Assembly: GCA_045630265.1 (NCBI GenBank)
Contig: JAZQSV010000054.1
Coordinates: 1-64,000, forward strand
Direction of reading: 5' to 3'
DNA: 64,000 bases
DNA from: UMGS1279 sp045630265
GTDB taxonomy: Bacteria; Bacillota; Clostridia; Oscillospirales; Acutalibacteraceae
The position numbers and the translations under genes are program-made. The stretch's first letter is position 1. Each line of letters opens with the position of its first letter. The notes beneath the pieces are model-generated. The model was not told where the DNA came from and did not search any database. It worked only from the letters and a program-made list of their open reading frames with translations. This document shows positions 52,956-61,060 of this stretch, one piece after another.

Positions 52956-53015
52956 TTCATTTTTAATCTACTGCCCGAATAGAATTTACTAATAAATTTT
53001 ATTTTGGGGTGGGTT

Positions 53016-54146
53016 ATGAAAAAAGTATTAGTAGCTGTATTTTGCTTTTTGTTTATTCTTAACTCTTCTGTTTGTGTTAGTGCAGAAGAGTTAAGTCTTT
53101 CTGCTAAGGCGGCAGTTCTAATAGCGGCCGATAGCAGAGAAGTGTTATTTACTAAAAACGCTGACACACGGCTTTCTATGGCAAGTACCACCAAAATAAT
53201 GACGGCCCTTATTTTAGCAGAACAGGAAGACCTTACAAAAACGGTTAAAATCACCGACGAAATGGTAAGGGTTGAAGGCTCCTCAATGGGTCTTATGCCG
53301 GGTGATGTTGTAACATATCTGGACTTAATTTACGGTATGCTACTTCCTTCGGGTAACGATGCTGCGAATACAACTGCCTATATTTTAGGCGGAAACAAAG
53401 AGGGCTTTGCCGAGCTTATGAACAAAAAAGCAAGGGAAATTGGTCTTAAAAACACAAACTTTGTAACCCCCTCAGGGCTAGACGATGAAAACCATTTTAC
53501 CACGGCTTACGATTTGGCAATTTTAACATCGTTTGCACTTAAAAATCCCGTTTTTAAAGAGGTCTGCTCCACAAAGTATAAAACGCTGGAGTTTGGAAAT
53601 CCCCCCGCAAAACATACCTATCAAAACCATAATAAGCTTCTTGAGAATTATGATGGAGTGATAGGGGTTAAAACCGGCTTTACAAAAAAGTCGGGCAGGT
53701 GCCTTGTAACGGCGGCTGAAAGAAACGGCGCCACAATAATTGCTGTTACCTTAAACGCCCCAAATGGCTCGGGAGACCATAAAAAAATGCTTGATTTTGG
53801 ATTTGATAGGGTAAGTGCGGTTACTATTGACCCCAAAATTCCTGAAAGCGTTTCGGTTATTTCGGGCGACTGTGATAAGGTTAAAATTTCCACCGTCCCA
53901 AAAAGCTTTACATTGTCAGATAGCGCGTTGTTTAACATCAAAACAAAAGTTTTGCTTCCGAAATTTCTTTATAGTGGAATAAAAGCGGGGCAAACGGTTG
54001 GACGGGTGCAGTATTATTTTGAAAACCGCCTTATAGGTGAAGAAGAAATAATATCTGCAGCTGATGTTCATTTAAGAAATAATAAACCTGCCTTTAAACA
54101 AAGGTTTATAGAAAATTTAAGTAAAATATTAAGGTTGGTAGTATGA
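53016..54146 (+). CDS. D-alanyl-D-alanine carboxypeptidase (DacF/DacB type)
   Basis: A 376-aa low-molecular-weight PBP trimming the terminal D-Ala of peptidoglycan stems. Signal peptide about 1-23 (VCVSA). Active-site motifs: STTK with nucleophile Ser57, SGN (112-114), KTG (219-221). A C-terminal beta domain (about 270-350) and a possible terminal amphipathic anchor follow. The order ytfJ-dac-rluB fits a sporulation-associated DacF-like role, though a vegetative role cannot be excluded. It overlaps the next gene by 4 nt (ATGA). Confidence 0.92.
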   Translation: MKKVLVAVFCFLFILNSSVCVSAEELSLSAKAAVLIAADSREVLFTKNADTRLSMASTTKIMTALILAEQEDLTKTVKITDEMVRVEGSSMGLMPGDVVTYLDLIYGMLLPSGNDAANTTAYILGGNKEGFAELMNKKAREIGLKNTNFVTPSGLDDENHFTTAYDLAILTSFALKNPVFKEVCSTKYKTLEFGNPPAKHTYQNHNKLLENYDGVIGVKTGFTKKSGRCLVTAAERNGATIIAVTLNAPNGSGDHKKMLDFGFDRVSAVTIDPKIPESVSVISGDCDKVKISTVPKSFTLSDSALFNIKTKVLLPKFLYSGIKAGQTVGRVQYYFENRLIGEEEIISAADVHLRNNKPAFKQRFIENLSKILRLVV

Positions 54147-54886
54147 AGGATAATAAAATTCGACTTCAAAAATATATGTCTGAAAACGGTCTAGCATCCC
54201 GCCGTAAGTCAGAAGAGCTTATTATTGCGGGTAAGGTTAAGGTGAATGGCCGTGTTGCCACCATCGGCGATAAGGTTGACCCCGTGCGCGACAAGATAGT
54301 TGTTAGCGGTAAAAGGGTTGTTAAAAATAAAAATAAAATGTATATTATGCTCCATAAGCCTCGTGGCTACGTTACTACAATGAGTGATGAACTTGGTAGA
54401 AAATGTGTCTCAGAGCTTGTGGCTGATGCGGGTGAGCGTTTATTTCCTGTAGGCCGCCTTGATAGGAATTCAGAAGGCCTTTTGCTAATGACCAATGATG
54501 GTGAGTTTGCAAATCTGATTACCCATCCATCTAGCCATGTAAATAAGCTTTATCGCGTAACTGTCAGAGGTAAGGTTAGCGAGGAACAGCTTATAAAAAT
54601 GAGCACCGGTATAGTACTTGATGGTAAAAAAACACTTCCCTGTGATGTACACGTTATTGACGTAGGGGATAATAGAACTGTTCTTAGCTTCCTTATTTCG
54701 CAGGGCATAAACAGACAGATACGACGTATGTGTGAAGAGGTGGGCCTTACTGTTATTCGCCTTAAAAGGACAGAAATTGCAGGCGTTAAACTCGGTATGC
54801 TTCCACAGGGTAAATGGCGCCCTCTAAACGAAAAGGAAATGCATCGTCTTTCAAATATCGGCAAGGCAGGGAATAAGGATGCTTGA
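54143..54886 (+). CDS. rluB: Pseudouridine synthase (RluB/RsuA family)
   Basis: A 247-aa enzyme with an N-terminal S4 domain (IRLQKYMSENGLASRRKSEELI) and the RsuA catalytic core with Asp107 in GRLDRNSEGLL. RQIRRMCEEVGL is the second family motif. It isomerises a uridine in 23S (RluB) or 16S rRNA; gene order after scpAB supports RluB. Confidence 0.93.
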   Translation: MKDNKIRLQKYMSENGLASRRKSEELIIAGKVKVNGRVATIGDKVDPVRDKIVVSGKRVVKNKNKMYIMLHKPRGYVTTMSDELGRKCVSELVADAGERLFPVGRLDRNSEGLLLMTNDGEFANLITHPSSHVNKLYRVTVRGKVSEEQLIKMSTGIVLDGKKTLPCDVHVIDVGDNRTVLSFLISQGINRQIRRMCEEVGLTVIRLKRTEIAGVKLGMLPQGKWRPLNEKEMHRLSNIGKAGNKDA

Positions 54887-55265
54887 GGTTTTAGTTTGTA
54901 AGGATGAAAATGTAACAAAGGAACTTTTTGAGGAAGCAGGAGTTAGTCTCCCCGAAAATCCCCTGGCTATCAGGGCAATGTGCGGCGATGAAATGTTTGG
55001 ATTCTCCCTTTTTACCATTGATGAAAATAATGAAACCGTTCTTTTTATTTCTCCTGAAGATGACCTTCGTTTGGCCGATGGAATTTTACGTAGTACACTG
55101 CACGTTGGCACCGAAAGGGGAGTAACTGATGCTTTTTATGGTGAGAAGGTAAGTGAAGAACTGCTCCGTAAAATAAATTTTATTGAGGACAGTAATGAAA
55201 GGCGTTTGAAACTTCAAAATTTGTTTACTGACTGTTGCAATTGCGCTTCAAAAGAAAAAGAGTAA
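54879..55265 (+). CDS. Conserved hypothetical protein, 128 aa
   Basis: A 128-aa acidic protein without signal or membrane segments, overlapping rluB by 8 nt. The middle part (ADGILRSTLHVGTERGVTDAFY) has a faint acetyltransferase-like helix-strand layout reminiscent of truncated GNAT proteins, but no acetyl-CoA loop is seen. The C-terminus has a cysteine pair cluster (DCCNCASKEKE). It is the last gene of the scpAB run. Function unknown. Confidence 0.7.
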   Translation: MLEVLVCKDENVTKELFEEAGVSLPENPLAIRAMCGDEMFGFSLFTIDENNETVLFISPEDDLRLADGILRSTLHVGTERGVTDAFYGEKVSEELLRKINFIEDSNERRLKLQNLFTDCCNCASKEKE

Positions 55266-55283
55266 AAAATTTTCAAAAAACTC

Positions 55284-55311
55284 TTGACTTTTTAGTTAAA
55301 AGTGTTATACT
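55284..55311 (+). promoter_or_regulatory. Promoter of tRNA-Gln
   Basis: TTGACT (55284-55289), 16-bp spacer, TATACT (55306-55311), 17 nt before the tRNA. Confidence 0.75.
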
Positions 55312-55328
55312 AATATCTGTTCTAATTT

Positions 55329-55402
55329 TGCGGAATTGTGTAAGGGTAGCACGACAGACTCTGACTCTGTTTGTCTGGGTTCAAATCCTAGTTCCGCAGC
55401 CA
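55329..55402 (+). tRNA. tRNA-Gln (anticodon CUG)
   Basis: A 74-nt cloverleaf with encoded CCA: acceptor TGCGGAA/TTCCGCA, D arm GTGT/GCAC with a short loop, anticodon stem ACAGA/TCTGT around CTCTGAC (anticodon CTG), and T loop GGTTCAAATCC. Confidence 0.96.
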
Positions 55403-55438
55403 AAAAGCACCCGTTCATTTGAACGGGTGCTTTTTATA
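55403..55438 (+). terminator. Intrinsic terminator after tRNA-Gln
   Basis: AAAAAGCACCCGTTC-ATTT-GAACGGGTGCTTTTT, a perfect 15-bp stem. Confidence 0.93.
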
Positions 55439-55446
55439 CTTTTTTC

Positions 55447-55474
55447 TTGACAATGCGACAAAAAGTGCTATAAT
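55447..55474 (+). promoter_or_regulatory. Promoter of the uracil/xanthine permease gene
   Basis: Consensus TTGACA (55447-55452) and TATAAT (55469-55474) with 16-bp spacer, almost 200 nt before the start codon. Confidence 0.8.
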
Positions 55475-55530
55475 AAAATTAATATTTATTAATACTTTGT
55501 TCATATTTTTTGGCGTTTAAAGTTTTGGCT

Positions 55531-55592
55531 TATTTGTCATTTTTGTTAAACAAGCCATATTACTGCTTCGCCATAATTGGCGGAGCTTTTTT
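55531..55592 (+). promoter_or_regulatory. Transcription attenuator in the permease leader
   Basis: Between promoter and gene lies an intrinsic terminator, GCTTCGCC-ATAATT-GGCGGAGC followed by TTTTTTAT (55565-55592). It is preceded by GGCTT/AAGCC (about 55531-55559) that could take part in an alternative fold. Two further small hairpins (AACCGA/TCGGTT, ACTAA/TTAGT) lie before the ribosome site. I see no purine-riboswitch core and no clear PyrR-binding motif, so the controlling ligand or protein is open. Confidence 0.65.
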
Positions 55593-55668
55593 ATATATAA
55601 ACCGATTTTTCGGTTAATATAAACACTAAGGCTTAGTATTAAAAAAGTGAAAGGGGCGCTTATTTAAA

Positions 55669-57075
55669 ATGAAAAAAAATTCACAGGCCGTTGGGTATTT
55701 GCCTGACGAAAAACCCTCCGCGTGGAAACTGATTCTTTACGCAATTCAGCAGGTAATTGTTATGTTCCCTGCAACGGTAACGGTTGCGCTTATTACCGGA
55801 TTTCAGGTTTCTACCACTATTTTTGCAAGTGGTCTTGCAACGCTTTTCTTTATTTTGATTACAGGTAAAAAAATCCCGCTTTACTATGGTTCCAGCTTTG
55901 CATACCTTACCGCCATTGCAAGTATGTGTGCGGCTGAGGGCTTTGAAAAGGTAGACGGTATTTTGCCTACTGAGGCTATTCAGTACGCTCAGTTTGGTAT
56001 TATTTTCTCGGGTATTATTTCCATTATTGCAGGTCTTGTTGTTCGTTTTTGCGGCAGAAAGGCCGTTGAAACTATTTTGCCTCCTTCAATTACCGGACCT
56101 ATTGCTATGATTATTGGTTTAACCCTTGCCGGCAATGCACTTGGAGATGCTATTCCTAAGGTTGAAAAGCCCGACGCTGCAAGCAGTTGGTGGATTGTTG
56201 TAGCACTTGTTACCTTGCTTTCAACTATTATTTATTCCAAATATCTTAAGGGATTCTTAGGCCAGCTCCCGCTACTTTTAGGTGCTCTTACAGGTTGTGC
56301 TGCTGCGGCAGTTGCTTTCTTTGCTTTTGACGTAAATCTCTTCCGTGCCATGCCTGAGGCAGCTCTTAATGCTTCGCTTTGGAAACTTGGCGACGGCTCT
56401 GTTTTCGCTGTTCCTGCATTCTCTTTCCCGAAGGTTTCCTGGACAGCGGTTGTTGCAATTATGCCTATTGCTATTGCAACAATTCCTGAGTCTACCGCCC
56501 ATATGTATCAGCTTGATATTTATGTAAATGATATTGCCAAGAAAAAGGGCAAGAGGATGAACTACAGTCTTATTGATATGCTTGACCGCAACCTTATTGG
56601 CGATGGTATTTGTGATATGATTTCGGGCGTTGTTGGCGGTCCTGCAGGTACTAACTACGGCGAAAACATCAGTACAATGGCTATTACCAAGGTTTTCTCT
56701 GTTCCCGTTTTAGCAGTAGCAGCTATTATTGCTATGGTAATTAGCTTCTTCACTCCTCTTATCACCGTTATTTACGGTATTCCTTTGGCAGTAATCGGCG
56801 GTCTTGAAATTTATCTCTTCGGCGCTATTGCTGCTCAAGGTATTGCAATTATGATAGATAAAAAGGTAGATATGTTCTCGGCTAAAAATATTGCAGTTAT
56901 TGCTTCTATTATGGTTATTGGTATTGGCGGCAACTATGCATTCGGCGGTAACATTCCTTTCTTTGGAATTCAGGTTCCTTGTATCGCTGGTGCAGCAATC
57001 TTTGGTATTATCCTTAACGCTATACTTAGCATTGGTGAGAAAAAGGGAAAAAAGGAAGAAACCGAAGAAGCATAA
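55669..57075 (+). CDS. Uracil/xanthine permease family protein
   Basis: A 468-aa NCS2-family nucleobase transporter with about 14 hydrophobic segments. The family motif region PESTAHMYQLD and the following GPAGTNYGENISTMAITKVF block match UraA/PyrP-type uracil and xanthine permeases; the NYGEN form is usual for UraA-like members. It imports a nucleobase with protons. It is regulated behind a leader terminator and closed by a strong terminator, thus monocistronic. Uracil is favoured over xanthine by motif, not proven. Confidence 0.9.
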   Translation: MKKNSQAVGYLPDEKPSAWKLILYAIQQVIVMFPATVTVALITGFQVSTTIFASGLATLFFILITGKKIPLYYGSSFAYLTAIASMCAAEGFEKVDGILPTEAIQYAQFGIIFSGIISIIAGLVVRFCGRKAVETILPPSITGPIAMIIGLTLAGNALGDAIPKVEKPDAASSWWIVVALVTLLSTIIYSKYLKGFLGQLPLLLGALTGCAAAAVAFFAFDVNLFRAMPEAALNASLWKLGDGSVFAVPAFSFPKVSWTAVVAIMPIAIATIPESTAHMYQLDIYVNDIAKKKGKRMNYSLIDMLDRNLIGDGICDMISGVVGGPAGTNYGENISTMAITKVFSVPVLAVAAIIAMVISFFTPLITVIYGIPLAVIGGLEIYLFGAIAAQGIAIMIDKKVDMFSAKNIAVIASIMVIGIGGNYAFGGNIPFFGIQVPCIAGAAIFGIILNAILSIGEKKGKKEETEEA

Positions 57076-57093
57076 TTTAAAGTAAAATACACT

Positions 57094-57126
57094 AAAATTC
57101 CCGTAATTTTTACGGGAATTTTTTAT
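57094..57126 (+). terminator. Intrinsic terminator after the permease gene
   Basis: AAAATTCCCGT and ACGGGAATTTT form the stem around AATTTTT, followed by TTATAT. Confidence 0.9.
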
Positions 57127-57136
57127 ATAAAGCTTA

Positions 57137-57165
57137 TTGCAAATGAAAATCTTTTATGCTATAAT
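57137..57165 (+). promoter_or_regulatory. Promoter of the AEC transporter gene
   Basis: TTGCAA (57137-57142), 17-bp spacer, TATAAT (57160-57165). Confidence 0.7.
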
Positions 57166-57197
57166 TTATGCGGTAAAAATGAAAAGAGGTTTTTTAT

Positions 57198-58169
57198 TTG
57201 GAAATCTTTATTTTATGCCTAAAGCAAATGCTTATGATGGCAACCCTTATACTTATAGGTTATATCATCAGAAAAAAAGATGTTGTTCCGCCTAATTCCT
57301 ATATCATACTCTCAAGGTGTGAAACCTACATATTTACCCCTGCCCTTAGTTTTTATACAATGCTAAATAACTGCAACCTTCAAACCTTTAAGGCAAACTA
57401 TAAACTTATGCTTTACGGTACTGCGGTTGTTTTGATTGCACTGGTTATTGCGTATCCTTTATCTAAAATATTTGTAAAAAATTCAAATAAAAGCGATGCC
57501 CTTAGGTATCAGAGGAATATTTATAAATATGCCCTTGTTTTTGCCAACCACGGGTTTGTAGGCAATTTCGTAGTGCTTGGTGTTTTTGGCGAGGAAATGT
57601 TTTTTAAGTATTCCCTCTTTACGTTTGTACCTAATGTTGTTACTTGTCTTTGGGGCCTTTACGTTTTAATTCCAAAGGATAGGGGAGCGGGATTGCTCAA
57701 AAATCTTAAAAAAGGACTACTAACCCCGCCGCTTATAGCTTACACACTGGGTATGGTTGTTGGCCTTTTGGGACTTAAAGCATATATGCCTGATTTTATT
57801 ATGAATGCCTGCAACACTGCAGGTAACTGTATGGGACCCGTTGCCATGGTACTTGCGGGCGTTGTAATAGGTGGCTACAGTATTAAGGCAATGCTTAAAA
57901 ATAAAATGGTTTATTTGGTGTCACTTTTCCGGCTTATAATTATACCTGCAGTTTTTGTCGGCGTTTTAAAGCTTATAAATGTGCCGTATGAAATTACCCT
58001 TGCCGCCCTTATTTTCCTTGCTTGTCCGCTTGGCATGAATACCATAGTGTATCCTGCGGCTTATGGCGGGGATACTAGAACCGGCGCCGCCATGACAATG
58101 ATTTCTTCGGTTTTTAGCGTTGTAACAATTCCTATTATGTACTATCTTTTTATGGTACTGATCCCTTAA
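57198..58169 (+). CDS. AEC family (auxin efflux carrier-like) transporter
   Basis: A 323-aa membrane protein with about ten hydrophobic segments, in two five-helix halves. Family marks are LILIGYIIRKK near the start, FANHGFVGNFVVLGVFG in the middle (N-x-G motif) and PLGMNTIVYPAAYGGD near the end. Bacterial members carry malate or other organic anions; the substrate here is unknown. The start is TTG at 57198 with AAGAGG upstream. Downstream lies the preQ1 riboswitch of the next gene, which also may terminate this transcript. Confidence 0.88.
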   Translation: MEIFILCLKQMLMMATLILIGYIIRKKDVVPPNSYIILSRCETYIFTPALSFYTMLNNCNLQTFKANYKLMLYGTAVVLIALVIAYPLSKIFVKNSNKSDALRYQRNIYKYALVFANHGFVGNFVVLGVFGEEMFFKYSLFTFVPNVVTCLWGLYVLIPKDRGAGLLKNLKKGLLTPPLIAYTLGMVVGLLGLKAYMPDFIMNACNTAGNCMGPVAMVLAGVVIGGYSIKAMLKNKMVYLVSLFRLIIIPAVFVGVLKLINVPYEITLAALIFLACPLGMNTIVYPAAYGGDTRTGAAMTMISSVFSVVTIPIMYYLFMVLIP

Positions 58170-58181
58170 TTAAAATTAAAA

Positions 58182-58260
58182 AGACAGTTCGCAACCATCC
58201 TGTCTGTAAACAAAACTATGGATTTTTGCGAACACTATTTTTAGTGTTCGCTTTATTTTT
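58182..58260 (+). promoter_or_regulatory. PreQ1-I riboswitch with terminator/antiterminator
   Basis: The aptamer follows the class I pattern: P1 AGACAG (58182-58187) with CTGTCT, loop 1 beginning TTCGCAACCAT, and an A-rich tail ending AAAACTATGG whose ATGG can pair with CCAT of loop 1 as the pseudoknot. GTTCGCAA (58187-58194) can instead pair with TTGCGAAC (58226-58233) as an antiterminator, which excludes the terminator GCGAACACT-ATTTTT-AGTGTTCGC (58228-58251) plus TTTATTTTT. PreQ1 binding should free the terminator and switch off the transporter gene downstream. Confidence 0.85.
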
Positions 58261-58302
58261 CAGTGCTTGTTTTGTGCGGACAAATTAAAAAGGAGCAATA
58301 AA

Positions 58303-59046
58303 ATGAGTCAAAAAATTAAAAAGGAAATTTATGAAACCAAGGTGCTGCTAAGGAGTGTTCCGCCCGTAATTTTTGCGTTTTTTATACTAACGCTTTTTAC
58401 AATGAACCTCCTTGCAAATAAAAGTCTAAATATTCCTATAGAGTGGCTAAAGCTTGATGCGGGATATATTATATCTTGGTTTTTATTTTTGGCAATGGAT
58501 ATTTTAACCAAGCATTTTGGCCCTAAAGCTGCTACGGTGTTTTCCATTCTGGCAACCGCTATAAATTTAGTGCTTTGTCTTATTTTATTTATTGCAAGCA
58601 TTATTCCCGGAATGTGGGGGGAGGCTTTCGTAGAGGGGAGTGAGGGTGTTATAAACCAAGCGCTTGACAGAACCTTCGGCGGTACCTGGTACGTTATAGT
58701 CGGTAGCACTATTGCCTTTGTAATTTCATCCTTTGCAAATAATTTCACAAACTTTTGGATAGGGAAGTGCTTTAAGAGAAGGCCAAACTCCTTTTTTGCT
58801 TATGCTACACGTTCATATCTTTCTACCGCGGTAGGACAGTTTGTAGATAACCTTGCTTTTTCAATGCTAGTTGGCCATATTTTCTTTGGTTGGAGCTTTT
58901 TGCATTGCCTTTCAAGTGCCGTTATTTGTATGTTTGTAGAGCTTATCTTGGAGATAATTTTTGCACCTATCGGTTATAAAGTTTCGGAAAAATGGCGAAA
59001 AGAAAATGTTGGTAAAGCATATTTTGAACTAACCAAAAATAATTAG
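58303..59046 (+). CDS. Queuosine precursor transporter (VUT/YhhQ family)
   Basis: A 247-aa membrane protein with about six hydrophobic segments, of the DUF165/VUT family that takes up queuosine precursors (preQ0, preQ1, or queuine). Marks include NLLANKSLNIP near residue 37, DILTKHFGPKAA and the late VGQFVDNLAFSMLVG motif. ATG at 58303 follows AAAGGAGC. The upstream preQ1-I riboswitch independently supports the function: the cell represses uptake when preQ1 is plentiful. No queuosine synthesis genes are in the window. Confidence 0.9.
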   Translation: MSQKIKKEIYETKVLLRSVPPVIFAFFILTLFTMNLLANKSLNIPIEWLKLDAGYIISWFLFLAMDILTKHFGPKAATVFSILATAINLVLCLILFIASIIPGMWGEAFVEGSEGVINQALDRTFGGTWYVIVGSTIAFVISSFANNFTNFWIGKCFKRRPNSFFAYATRSYLSTAVGQFVDNLAFSMLVGHIFFGWSFLHCLSSAVICMFVELILEIIFAPIGYKVSEKWRKENVGKAYFELTKNN

Positions 59047-59060
59047 CTAAATGAGATTTT

Positions 59061-59092
59061 AAATCATCCCATTTTTGGGATGATTTTTTTAT
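59061..59092 (+). terminator. Intrinsic terminator after the queuosine-precursor transporter gene
   Basis: AAATCATCCC-ATTTTT-GGGATGATTT followed by TTTTATTTTT. Confidence 0.92.
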
Positions 59093-59122
59093 TTTTAAGG
59101 CTAAAAAGTTTGCGCTAGTTAC

Positions 59123-59151
59123 TTGAATTTTAAATATATATATTATATAAT
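59123..59151 (+). promoter_or_regulatory. Promoter of the miaB-ylbF-mutSL operon
   Basis: TTGAAT (59123-59128), 17-bp spacer, TATAAT (59146-59151), in a very AT-rich stretch; a second TATAAT lies at 59153-59158. Confidence 0.6.
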
Positions 59152-59184
59152 ATATAATGATTATTTATGTAGAAAGGAGAGACT

Positions 59185-60606
59185 ATGGATACAACTCTAA
59201 ACAACCGTTTCCCGCTCGAGCAAAACGAGTATATTTTAAGAGTGGGTGAAATAGTTAAACAACGCTTTAACCATACTCCCCTTGCTATGATAAATACTTA
59301 CGGCTGTCAGCAAAATGTCAGTGATAGCGAAAAATTTAAGGGTATGCTATCAAAGATGGGCTTTGATTTTACCGAGGATGCGGAAAGTGCTGATTTTATA
59401 CTTTTCAACACCTGTGCAGTTCGTGAGCACGCTGAAGATAGGGTTTTTGGTAACGTTGGTGCGCTAAAGCATTATAAACGCCGCCATCCTGATATGATTA
59501 TTGGTGTTTGCGGTTGTATGGCGCAGCAGGAAATTGTAAGTGATAGAATTAAGAAAAGTTACCCATACGTTGATTTGCTTTTCGGCACCCACGTTCAGCA
59601 CCGATTACCTGAATTTTTGTATAAGCTTTTAACAAAAAAAGGCAGGATATTTGAAACCTCCACCGAAAAGGCCGAAATTGTTGAGGGCATACCTACAAAG
59701 AGGGACGGTACTTTTAAAGGGTGGCTCCCGATTATGTACGGTTGCAATAATTTTTGTACCTACTGTATTGTACCTTACGTAAGGGGCAGAGAGCGTTCGC
59801 GCGACTTTAACGAAATTTTAAAAGAAGCAAGGCAAATGGTAGCCGACGGCTTTAAAGATATAACCCTTTTGGGACAAAACGTTAATTCTTATAAAAGCCC
59901 TGTTTTGGATGATGGTGGGAATGAAATTGATTTTCCAAAGCTTCTGAGAATGATTAATGACATTCCGGGTGATTTCAGGATAAGGTTTATGACTTCACAT
60001 CCCAAGGACTGTTCCGAGGAATTGCTCCTTGCTATGCGGGACTGTAAGAAGGTTTGTAAGCATTTACACCTTCCTGTTCAGTCAGGCTCTACCGAAATAC
60101 TGAAACGTATGAACAGAAAATATACAAGGGAGCAGTACTTAGCACTTGTAAACAAAGCAAAAGAACTTATGCCTGAAATCTCCCTTACAAGTGATATAAT
60201 TGTAGGTTTTCCGGGGGAAACTTATAACGACTTTTTGGAAACCTTGTCCCTTGTAAAAGAGGTTGGTTTTTCGGCTCTGTTCACCTTTATCTTTTCCAGC
60301 CGTACCGGAACTCCTGCCGCAGAGATGGACGACCCTATTTCTAAAAAAGAAAAGGGTGTATGGTTTAGGGAACTTTTAGCGGTGCAAGAAGAGGTTGCAA
60401 AGGAAAACGAGAAGGCGCTTTCTGGCAAAACCTTTAGAGTGCTTTGTGATGACTTTGGAAGAGCAGATGGTTTTATGGCGGGTCATACCGACCAAAATAT
60501 TTGTCTTGAATTTGAAGGGGATGAAACCCTACTTGGTAAATTTTTATCGGTTAAAACCGAGTATATTGATAATTCTTTAAAAACAAAACTTATTAAGGAG
60601 AACTAA
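59185..60606 (+). CDS. miaB: tRNA-2-methylthio-N6-dimethylallyladenosine synthase MiaB
   Basis: A 473-aa radical-SAM methylthiotransferase acting on i6A37 of tRNAs. The N-terminal UPF0004 domain has cluster cysteines in TYGCQQN, NTCAVRE and CGCMAQ; the radical-SAM motif is C187-x3-C191-x2-C194 (CNNFCTYC); a C-terminal TRAM domain follows. AAGGAGA precedes the ATG. The miaB-ylbF-mutS-mutL order is conserved in Firmicutes. Confidence 0.96.
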   Translation: MDTTLNNRFPLEQNEYILRVGEIVKQRFNHTPLAMINTYGCQQNVSDSEKFKGMLSKMGFDFTEDAESADFILFNTCAVREHAEDRVFGNVGALKHYKRRHPDMIIGVCGCMAQQEIVSDRIKKSYPYVDLLFGTHVQHRLPEFLYKLLTKKGRIFETSTEKAEIVEGIPTKRDGTFKGWLPIMYGCNNFCTYCIVPYVRGRERSRDFNEILKEARQMVADGFKDITLLGQNVNSYKSPVLDDGGNEIDFPKLLRMINDIPGDFRIRFMTSHPKDCSEELLLAMRDCKKVCKHLHLPVQSGSTEILKRMNRKYTREQYLALVNKAKELMPEISLTSDIIVGFPGETYNDFLETLSLVKEVGFSALFTFIFSSRTGTPAAEMDDPISKKEKGVWFRELLAVQEEVAKENEKALSGKTFRVLCDDFGRADGFMAGHTDQNICLEFEGDETLLGKFLSVKTEYIDNSLKTKLIKEN

Positions 60607-60607
60607 A

Positions 60608-61024
60608 ATGGACATTATTGAACTTATCAGAAATTTTTGTGTAGAGCTGCAAAAGGAAGAGGCATATATAGAATTTGCGGCAGCAAGAAAAGCTAATGAT
60701 GAGGATAAAAAGCTTCAGGAAGATATAGCTAAATTTAATCTTGTTCGTATGCAGATGGACCAGGTTCTTTCCAATACCGATACAACCAGGGAAGAAATGG
60801 AAGAAAAGGTTGAAAAACTAAACGCCGAGCTTAGAGAAACCTATTCGGTAATTATGTCTAACGAAAGCATGGCAAAATATAATGCCGCTAAAACAAAGCT
60901 AGATACTCTTATGAATAAGATAAACGAGGTTATTGCTCTTTCTCTTGACGGTGAGGACCCACTTACCTGTAAACTAAGCGAGGGCTGCAGCGGCTCTTGC
61001 GCTACCTGCTCGGGCTGCCACTGA
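60608..61024 (+). CDS. YlbF/YmcA family regulator with cysteine-rich tail
   Basis: A 138-aa mostly helical protein of the YlbF/YmcA (Com_YlbF) family. In B. subtilis YlbF, YmcA and YaaT form a complex that carries iron-sulfur clusters and affects RNase Y, sporulation and competence. The helical core spans about 1-115, and the tail reads GCSGSCATCSGCH, with four closely spaced Cys and a final His, plus a Cys a few residues earlier. It starts one nt after the miaB stop, so translation is probably coupled. Confidence 0.88.
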   Translation: MDIIELIRNFCVELQKEEAYIEFAAARKANDEDKKLQEDIAKFNLVRMQMDQVLSNTDTTREEMEEKVEKLNAELRETYSVIMSNESMAKYNAAKTKLDTLMNKINEVIALSLDGEDPLTCKLSEGCSGSCATCSGCH

Positions 61025-61060
61025 AAAGGATTTTAAGTTTATAAACTAGGAGTGTTTCCT

